DNA from: JAWXVE01 sp044425575
Lineage (GTDB): Bacteria; Bacillota; Clostridia; Lachnospirales; Lachnospiraceae
Assembly: GCA_044425575.1 (NCBI GenBank)
Contig: JAWXVE010000071.1
Span: forward strand, 1 to 11,121
Length of the DNA stretch: 11,121 nucleotides
Direction of reading: 5' to 3'
The translations under genes and the position numbers were made by a program. The stretch's first letter is position 1. Every line of letters begins with the position of its first letter. This document shows, one piece after another, positions 7,037-11,121 of this stretch. Below the pieces are notes generated by a model, which had not been told where the DNA came from, made no database searches, and worked only from the letters and a program-made list of their open reading frames with translations.

Positions 7037-7889
7037 ATTGCTCATAGATTTTAATGTAATATAATGTCATGTCATCATAGTAATACAAATCGATTACACA
7101 ACCATCAATCGTATATGTAAAAACTTTATATGTAACGGTATCTACCCCATTATCAACTAACACTTTAACATCATGCGCTTCTTGTGGTTGATTAAGCTCT
7201 GTATTAAGTAATTCTGTCGTGATTTCTACGCCTTCTTCCCATGGACTAAATACTGTCTCGATACAGTTCGTTCCTGATATCAGAATAGACATTACTTTGT
7301 CATCATCGGAAAAACAATTGTATTGTGGATATGTTTCCCCTTCTACATATGTTGCGTTCTCCCATTCTTCATATACATTTCCTGTGGTATCACTTAATGT
7401 TACATCGTAGAAAATGTAATGTTCGTAATCTGCATAATAGACAAATGGTACGCCTTGCTTTCCTAAATATGACTCTATCTCTAAATGACCATACATGCTC
7501 TTCGTTGTTAAATTAGTACCTTTCACACATGCAGACAGTTCTGTATTCAAAACAATTTTTGCTAGCTCTGTACTCTGTGTTGAATCTTCTGCAGTTTCTT
7601 CTACAATTTCTTCTGCAATTTCTTCCACGATTTCTTCATTTGTAGCTTCTGCAACTGGGACATCTGCGTGACCAACACTCCACACGCTATCATCTAACTG
7701 AAATTCAGCATCAAATACGGATATTATCTCTTCTGCTGCTTCTTCCACTATTTCTTCTATATCACTATCTATTACATCTTGCATTTCATTTTCTAACATA
7801 CCGTCAAAATCTTCTACGGTATCACACCCTGATAATGCTATAACAAGTATGGCGAGACACGCATATTGTAGACATTGTCTTTTTTTCAT
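7035..7889 (-). CDS. Acidic lipoprotein of unknown function
   Basis: The 284-residue protein begins with a lipoprotein signal peptide: MKKRQ, a hydrophobic core and the lipobox LSGC with C22 as the lipidated residue. It should be anchored to the outer face of the membrane. Residues about 25-108 are strongly acidic and low in complexity, with two Glu-rich patches (44-56 and 85-101) built on EE-I-[VA]. The remaining part (about 115-284) is rich in Tyr, Thr and Asp, with a possible beta-rich fold ending DLYYYDDMTLYYIKIYEQ; it holds four Cys (121, 192, 209, 264). I do not recognise a family. The gene lies 17 bases after the glycan-binding-like receptor gene and has a moderate binding site GAGGG (7894-7898). 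The same style of Glu-rich stalk in that neighbour suggests that they work together at the surface; this is inference. Confidence 0.85.
   Translation of the reverse strand: MKKRQCLQYACLAILVIALSGCDTVEDFDGMLENEMQDVIDSDIEEIVEEAAEEIISVFDAEFQLDDSVWSVGHADVPVAEATNEEIVEEIAEEIVEETAEDSTQSTELAKIVLNTELSACVKGTNLTTKSMYGHLEIESYLGKQGVPFVYYADYEHYIFYDVTLSDTTGNVYEEWENATYVEGETYPQYNCFSDDDKVMSILISGTNCIETVFSPWEEGVEITTELLNTELNQPQEAHDVKVLVDNGVDTVTYKVFTYTIDGCVIDLYYYDDMTLYYIKIYEQ
7587..7637 (-). repeat. Glu-rich EE-I-[VAT] coding repeat in the lipoprotein
   Basis: This stretch encodes NEEIVEEIAEEIVEETA-type tetrapeptide repeats on imperfect 12-bp DNA units of the form (plus strand) TTTCTTCTRCAA. A shorter patch of the same kind lies at 7722-7760. 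It is probably an extended acidic or helical spacer between the lipid anchor and the C-terminal domain. Confidence 0.6.
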
Positions 7890-7906
7890 ATATCCCTCTC
7901 TCTTTC

Positions 7907-9346
7907 TTAGCGTGCGATCACTAGAATTTCACCGATACATACATCCGAATATTTATTCCCTGATATACTATTAGATACAATAACATTTAACTCTGCATCT
8001 GTTATTGGTTCATCAAACAGTAACATGTAATTGTATATTCCATCCCCTGCAACTGATTCATTATATCCTGCGGTATTCAAATCAAATCCTCCTAGATAAT
8101 CATCTTGAGTGTGGATTTCTAGTTGCGTTACTCTTCCATTATTTGTGTAGGTTTCTTCTGATTTCCAGTATCCATTTAATACCATGATTCCGTAGATTTC
8201 CTTCTCCTCAGAATACTTGAATTTTACCGATTGTATCACATCACTTGGCGCACTCCACGCAGTGGTCACATCACCATCTAACGCATTTCCAATCACGTAA
8301 CTTCCATAACTATCTGTTAGTTCATAAGAAGGTATCACTTCTGAAAAATCATTGATTATTTCCTCATATCGTGCTGTATACTCACCCTCTTGATTTAATT
8401 CTATTACAAACCAATATGGTACTGTGATATACTCGCCTTCATATTTTGATTGGATCACAGAAATAATCCCTTCACATATCACCACTTCATCTACATATGA
8501 TTCTTCTAAAATATTAGCTACCACCATAGCATTACTATTATCGGCAAAAAATGTAGCCTCCATCTCATAGAAATCACCTGTTAACACACCTACACCATAA
8601 TTTACTTCTTTCCAGAGCGATGTCATTAATAATTCGATTGCTTCCTGTTCGCTCATAGACTCTAAGGTCGTCATTATATTTTCTAGTTCAGCTTCTGTTA
8701 TTTCTTCTGTTATTTCTTCTGTTATTTCTTCTGTTACTTCTTCTACTGATTCTCCCATTATTTCTTCTGCTGATTCTTCCGCCATTTCTTCTGTATATTC
8801 TTCTGTTGATTCTTCCGTTATTTCTTCTGTATATTCTTCTGCTGATTCTTCTAAGGAAGTATTATTTACCACTCCCACTAAAATAAGTAGTAGGCAAACA
8901 GCTACAATCATAGGAATAATTATGACTTTATTATTCTGCCTTCTATCACCCACCGGTTCACTCACATCTATCTCACTAGGCCACTCAAGCGTATGCCCTA
9001 CAATATTCCCACTCGTATATGCTTCTTTGTAATCTGTGATTATATAAATAGTACCTTCATCATTAAATTCATCAATAACATCCTTATCATTGAATACAAT
9101 CGAATGCGACAAGTTCAATATTTCATTGATAGAAATGCGTCTTTCTAGTAATGCATCAAATCCTATGTATCTTATTAAATCGGTTGTTTCTGATTTTACT
9201 TCTCCAACAATATATCGCCCTTGTAATATGCTCGATGGTGGTAAATGCATGCTACTTCTACTCACCACATTCTCTATATACCCACAGTGTGGACAAGCCA
9301 ATAATCCTTCTTCTATCTCTTTCATACATCCCATGCATCTAACCAT
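7907..9346 (-). CDS. Zinc ribbon - decayed kinase N-lobe - TM - Glu-rich stalk - NADase-type glycan-binding-like protein
   Basis: The protein has 479 residues. A zinc ribbon (C4-x2-C7, C18-x2-C21) is followed by residues 43-76, which line up without a gap with residues 13-46 of the kinase encoded at 4934-6259 (GRYIVGEV against KHYIIESV, then ISINEI against VAIKEY). The glycine loop is lost and catalytic Lys is N74. Residues about 94-109 (FNDEGTIYIITDYKEA) match the kinase hinge strand (FEENNTSYFVMEYLDG), with helix C mostly deleted and no C-lobe. After basic DRRQNNK comes one transmembrane helix (about 140-160), then an EEIT stalk (165-220), an unassigned region, and a C-terminal domain (about 340-479) with NALDGDVTTAWS and NGYWKSEE, typical of discoidin-like NADase-type glycan-binding domains. 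Topology: N-terminus in, C-terminus out. GGTGA (9351-9355) is a weak binding site. It is first in the operon. Likely a non-catalytic surface receptor; the ligand is unknown. Confidence 0.87.
   Translation of the reverse strand: MVRCMGCMKEIEEGLLACPHCGYIENVVSRSSMHLPPSSILQGRYIVGEVKSETTDLIRYIGFDALLERRISINEILNLSHSIVFNDKDVIDEFNDEGTIYIITDYKEAYTSGNIVGHTLEWPSEIDVSEPVGDRRQNNKVIIIPMIVAVCLLLILVGVVNNTSLEESAEEYTEEITEESTEEYTEEMAEESAEEIMGESVEEVTEEITEEITEEITEAELENIMTTLESMSEQEAIELLMTSLWKEVNYGVGVLTGDFYEMEATFFADNSNAMVVANILEESYVDEVVICEGIISVIQSKYEGEYITVPYWFVIELNQEGEYTARYEEIINDFSEVIPSYELTDSYGSYVIGNALDGDVTTAWSAPSDVIQSVKFKYSEEKEIYGIMVLNGYWKSEETYTNNGRVTQLEIHTQDDYLGGFDLNTAGYNESVAGDGIYNYMLLFDEPITDAELNVIVSNSISGNKYSDVCIGEILVIAR
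8687..8854 (-). repeat. Glu-rich EEIT/EESA coding repeat (12-bp units)
   Basis: The region encodes residues about 165-220 of the receptor-like protein, an array of EE-[IYMSV]-[TAM] tetrapeptides. Three perfect 12-bp copies of TATTTCTTCTGT (plus strand) occupy 8699-8734, flanked by diverged copies. It lies just outside the predicted membrane helix and would form a negatively charged stalk. The exact repeats are prone to slippage, so length may vary among strains. Confidence 0.75.
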
Positions 9347-9393
9347 CTTCTCACCATCTTTCCACTAACTTTCCGTCTCTTTTCTATATGTAT

Positions 9394-9399
9394 ATTATA
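9394..9399 (-). promoter_or_regulatory. Possible -10 box (TATAAT) for the signalling operon
   Basis: A perfect TATAAT on the minus strand lies 47 bases before the first operon start codon, in the only gap (9347-9464) that could hold its promoter. The hexamer 17 bases upstream (TGCATA) is a poor -35 box and lies inside the terminator hairpin, so an extra activator or a different start point is possible. Low-confidence call. Confidence 0.25.
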
Positions 9400-9431
9400 A
9401 AGGAGGATGCATAAAATATGCATCCTCCTTT
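9399..9431 (-). terminator. Perfect 14-bp hairpin, probable terminator of the response-regulator unit
   Basis: AAAGGAGGATGCAT (9399-9412) pairs without mismatch with ATGCATCCTCCTTT (9418-9431) around a 5-base loop. It begins 33 bases past the response-regulator stop codon. On the minus strand the stem ends in TTT followed by ATAATATA; on the plus strand in TTTTGTTGT, so it could act both ways, though neither T-run is long. It separates the SDR/regulator unit from the signalling operon. Confidence 0.65.
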
Positions 9432-9464
9432 TGTTGTACTATCTTAGTATAGATTTGTAAAATC

Positions 9465-10211
9465 TTAAGATTTCCCTATATTTATTTGGTCTAAATTCTT
9501 CTTGTAATTTGACGGTGATACTCCGTAGTAACTTTTGAACACCTTACAGAAGTAATAATAATCTGTATATCCACTGTCAACTGCTATCTCTTTAAATGAC
9601 CTTCCAGGCACCCGCATTGCTTGTACAACTGCAGCCATTCGAAGATCTGTTATATAGCGTGTTAATGTTGTATTGTAGTTTTTTGAAAATAAATTACATA
9701 TATAATTCGGATTAATACCGAACCGCTTACTCAATGATTCTAACGTATGTTTCTGATCGAATTTCTCATTCACAAACTTGATAAGCTCTGAAAACGATGG
9801 ACTAATATTATCTGCCAAAACAGGTATGGGATTCTTTTTAGCCAAATTCTCTGAAAGTCTCTCTAATGTAATCTGCACTTCGTCATGTTGCAACGGTTTG
9901 AGCAAATAGTCAAATCCACTGGTTCTAAAAAAGCGTCTAGAATCTTCAAAACTAGAATGCGCACTTAAGAGTACATATTCACTTTCAACACCTACGTCTT
10001 TCAGTTCCTGAATCATCTCTATTCCATCCATTCCTGGCATTTTCAGATCACTAAATACCAAATCTGGAGCTAATTCTGGAATTTCTTTAATCGCTGTGAC
10101 AGGTGAATGACTAAACCCAACAACTTCAAATCCATTATCCATCCATGGTACTGCATTTACGATTTCATCCAATAATAATTTATCATCATCTACCACATAG
10201 ACTTTGTACAT
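9465..10211 (-). CDS. Response regulator, receiver domain plus AraC-type DNA-binding domain
   Basis: The protein has 248 residues. The receiver domain (about 1-120) has acidic pocket D8-D9, phosphoacceptor D55 in SDLKMPG, S83 and K105 in LLKP. The C-terminal part (about 140-240) is an AraC/XylS helix-turn-helix pair with the typical ending FKEIAVDSGYTDYYYFCKVF and YYGVSPSNYKK. Family members (YesN-like) are usually paired with a sensor histidine kinase and often control carbohydrate uptake, but no histidine kinase is present here. The gene lies 36 bases after the SDR stop, with GGGGGGAG (10217-10224) as binding site and 5-base spacing, so it is probably cotranscribed with it. A strong hairpin follows its stop codon. 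Whether it controls the downstream signalling operon is open; position alone does not show it. Confidence 0.93.
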   Translation of the reverse strand: MYKVYVVDDDKLLLDEIVNAVPWMDNGFEVVGFSHSPVTAIKEIPELAPDLVFSDLKMPGMDGIEMIQELKDVGVESEYVLLSAHSSFEDSRRFFRTSGFDYLLKPLQHDEVQITLERLSENLAKKNPIPVLADNISPSFSELIKFVNEKFDQKHTLESLSKRFGINPNYICNLFSKNYNTTLTRYITDLRMAAVVQAMRVPGRSFKEIAVDSGYTDYYYFCKVFKSYYGVSPSNYKKNLDQINIGKS

Positions 10212-10247
10212 AGTTTCTCCCCCCTATCGTCAATGCCTATCTTTCAT

Positions 10248-10997
10248 TTACACTGTTGTAAATAAATCCATTGTCTGGCCCGTCATATTCGCCGGCGAAT
10301 CTAAAAGTAAGTAACGGATTGCTTTTGGTACATCTTTCGCATCTCCCATTTTCACATCATCTGCTCCTACCGAGTGATTGTATACGCGTTGTCCTGGTGT
10401 GTCTACGATACCTGGTGCTACACAATTAACCTTGATTCCATACTCTTGTAGTTGAATTCCGCAAGTCTTCGTCAATGTTACAATTCCACCTTTTGCTACT
10501 GCATATCCACCCATTTGTGATGCAATTCTCCCCATACGAGACGAAACACTCACAATGTCTCCAGATTGTTGTGCAATCATAATTGGAACAACTTTATTAA
10601 TGCAAAGAAATATTGATTTCAAGTTAGTTTTTATAATTTGATCCCACTGCTCTTCCGTCCATTCCCAAATGCGTATTGCTTGATGTTCTATATTATTGTA
10701 GATTTCTTTTGGGTAGCCACCTGCGTTATTAATCAAAATATCAATGCGTCCATATGCCGACATCACCGTATCTACCATTGCTTGTACTTGTTCACCTTCT
10801 GTCAAATCCGTCGGAACTGCTAATGCTGCTCCTCCCGCTGCTTCAATCTCACAAACCACTTGATCTAAATCTGCCTTGGTTCTTGATACCGCAATGACTG
10901 TAGCTCCATCTTCTGCTAGCATGAGTGCTGTTTCTTTCCCAATTCCTTTTCCAGCACCAGTTACAATTGCTACCTTATTTTCTAATCTTCCACTCAT
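10248..10997 (-). CDS. Short-chain dehydrogenase/reductase (SDR family)
   Basis: An NAD(P)-dependent oxidoreductase of about 249 residues, the usual length of classical SDRs. It has the cofactor motif TGAGKGIG (13-20), NNAGG (90-94), N125 and the catalytic triad S152, Y165 and K169 (YAVAK), then NCVAPGIVDTPG and a C-terminal MTGQTMDLF in place of the common TGQ-x-x-x-VDGG ending. It resembles 3-oxoacyl-ACP reductase (FabG)-like and sugar or alcohol dehydrogenases; the substrate cannot be told from sequence. The frame is open back to an ATG at 11105, but the extra 36 residues are polar, unlike any SDR N-terminus, and that ATG has no binding site. AAAGAGG (11005-11011) lies 7 bases before the ATG at 10997. 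It is a metabolic gene with no evident link to the phospho-signalling genes. Confidence 0.92.
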   Translation of the reverse strand: MSGRLENKVAIVTGAGKGIGKETALMLAEDGATVIAVSRTKADLDQVVCEIEAAGGAALAVPTDLTEGEQVQAMVDTVMSAYGRIDILINNAGGYPKEIYNNIEHQAIRIWEWTEEQWDQIIKTNLKSIFLCINKVVPIMIAQQSGDIVSVSSRMGRIASQMGGYAVAKGGIVTLTKTCGIQLQEYGIKVNCVAPGIVDTPGQRVYNHSVGADDVKMGDAKDVPKAIRYLLLDSPANMTGQTMDLFTTV

Positions 10998-11004
10998 TCC
11001 TGTT

Positions 11005-11011
11005 CCTCTTT
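11005..11011 (-). promoter_or_regulatory. Ribosome binding site AAAGAGG that sets the SDR start at 10997
   Basis: AAAGAGG lies 7 bases upstream of the ATG whose product starts MSGRLENKVAIVTG, just ahead of the Rossmann fold as in other SDRs. The upstream ATG at 11105 lacks a comparable site. Confidence 0.6.
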
Positions 11012-11086
11012 CTATCTGTTCAAGATTACTTTCAATCCTTGTTTCTTCTGACAATCTATGCCTTGAAAAATTCTGCTTCTGTTTTG

Positions 11087-11115
11087 TAAATACATGCTTC
11101 GCCAATACGACTCAA
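11087..11115 (-). promoter_or_regulatory. Possible sigma-A-type promoter ahead of the SDR gene
   Basis: TTGAGT (11110-11115) and TATTTA (11087-11092) are separated by 17 bases. Each matches four of six consensus positions. If real, transcription would start near 11080, downstream of the ATG at 11105, which would support the start at 10997 with a leader of about 80 bases. In AT-rich DNA such matches arise by chance. Confidence 0.22.
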
Positions 11116-11121
11116 CAAAAT

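Noticed and set aside
8687..8854. Short tandem repeats as a CRISPR array
   Set aside because: The 12-bp units are contiguous without spacers and stay in frame as Glu-rich protein repeats.
83..9346. Type VII secretion (ESX-like) locus or Ter stress locus
   Set aside because: FHA and VWA genes can neighbour such systems, but no WXG100, EssC-like ATPase, TerD or TerC gene is in the window.
9465..10997. SDR and response regulator as part of the phospho-signalling operon
   Set aside because: A strong hairpin and a 118-base gap separate them from the operon, and neither contains a domain of that system.
10998..11105. 36-residue N-terminal extension of the SDR
   Set aside because: There is no ribosome binding site for the ATG at 11105, the residues do not resemble an SDR N-terminus, and a better start with a binding site is at 10997.

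Overview
The window is AT-rich (I estimate 35-40% GC by eye), and every supported gene lies on the minus strand, so transcription runs from high to low coordinates. Strong AGGAGG-type ribosome binding sites, frequent short overlaps, and zinc-ribbon/kinase/FHA/PP2C proteins of this style suggest a Gram-positive anaerobe of the class Clostridia, most likely Lachnospiraceae-like. That placement is by protein style only; there is no rRNA or other phylogenetic marker here.

There are two transcription blocks. The right block (10997 down to 9465) has a short-chain dehydrogenase/reductase followed after 36 bases by an AraC-type response regulator. It ends in a perfect 14-bp hairpin at 9399-9431. The left block (9346 down to the left edge) looks like one long operon with gaps of about -7 to +90 bases. 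In order of transcription it encodes: (1) a membrane protein with a zinc ribbon, a decayed kinase N-lobe, a Glu-rich stalk and an external NADase-type glycan-binding-like domain; (2) an acidic lipoprotein; (3) a PP2C phosphatase; (4) a soluble Ser/Thr kinase with a C-terminal FHA domain; (5) a second PP2C phosphatase; (6) a zinc-ribbon FHA protein; (7) a multi-pass membrane protein with an FHA tail; (8) a second zinc-ribbon FHA protein; (9) a secreted-VWA / transmembrane / cytoplasmic-FHA protein; and (10) the first 14 codons of another zinc-ribbon protein, cut by the window edge.

Together the left block reads as a self-contained threonine-phosphorylation signalling module. It has one writer (kinase), two erasers (PP2C), five FHA reader domains, and three exported or membrane-exposed proteins that could sense or bind something outside the cell. 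The most unusual parts are the receptor-like protein carrying a catalytically dead kinase N-lobe collinear with that of the active kinase in the same operon, and the VWA protein that places a complete MIDAS motif outside and an FHA domain inside. No substrate, secretion machine or effector gene is visible here, so the output of the module is unknown. Three start codons (2346, 7024, 10997) are placed downstream of the longest possible reading frame on ribosome-binding-site evidence.
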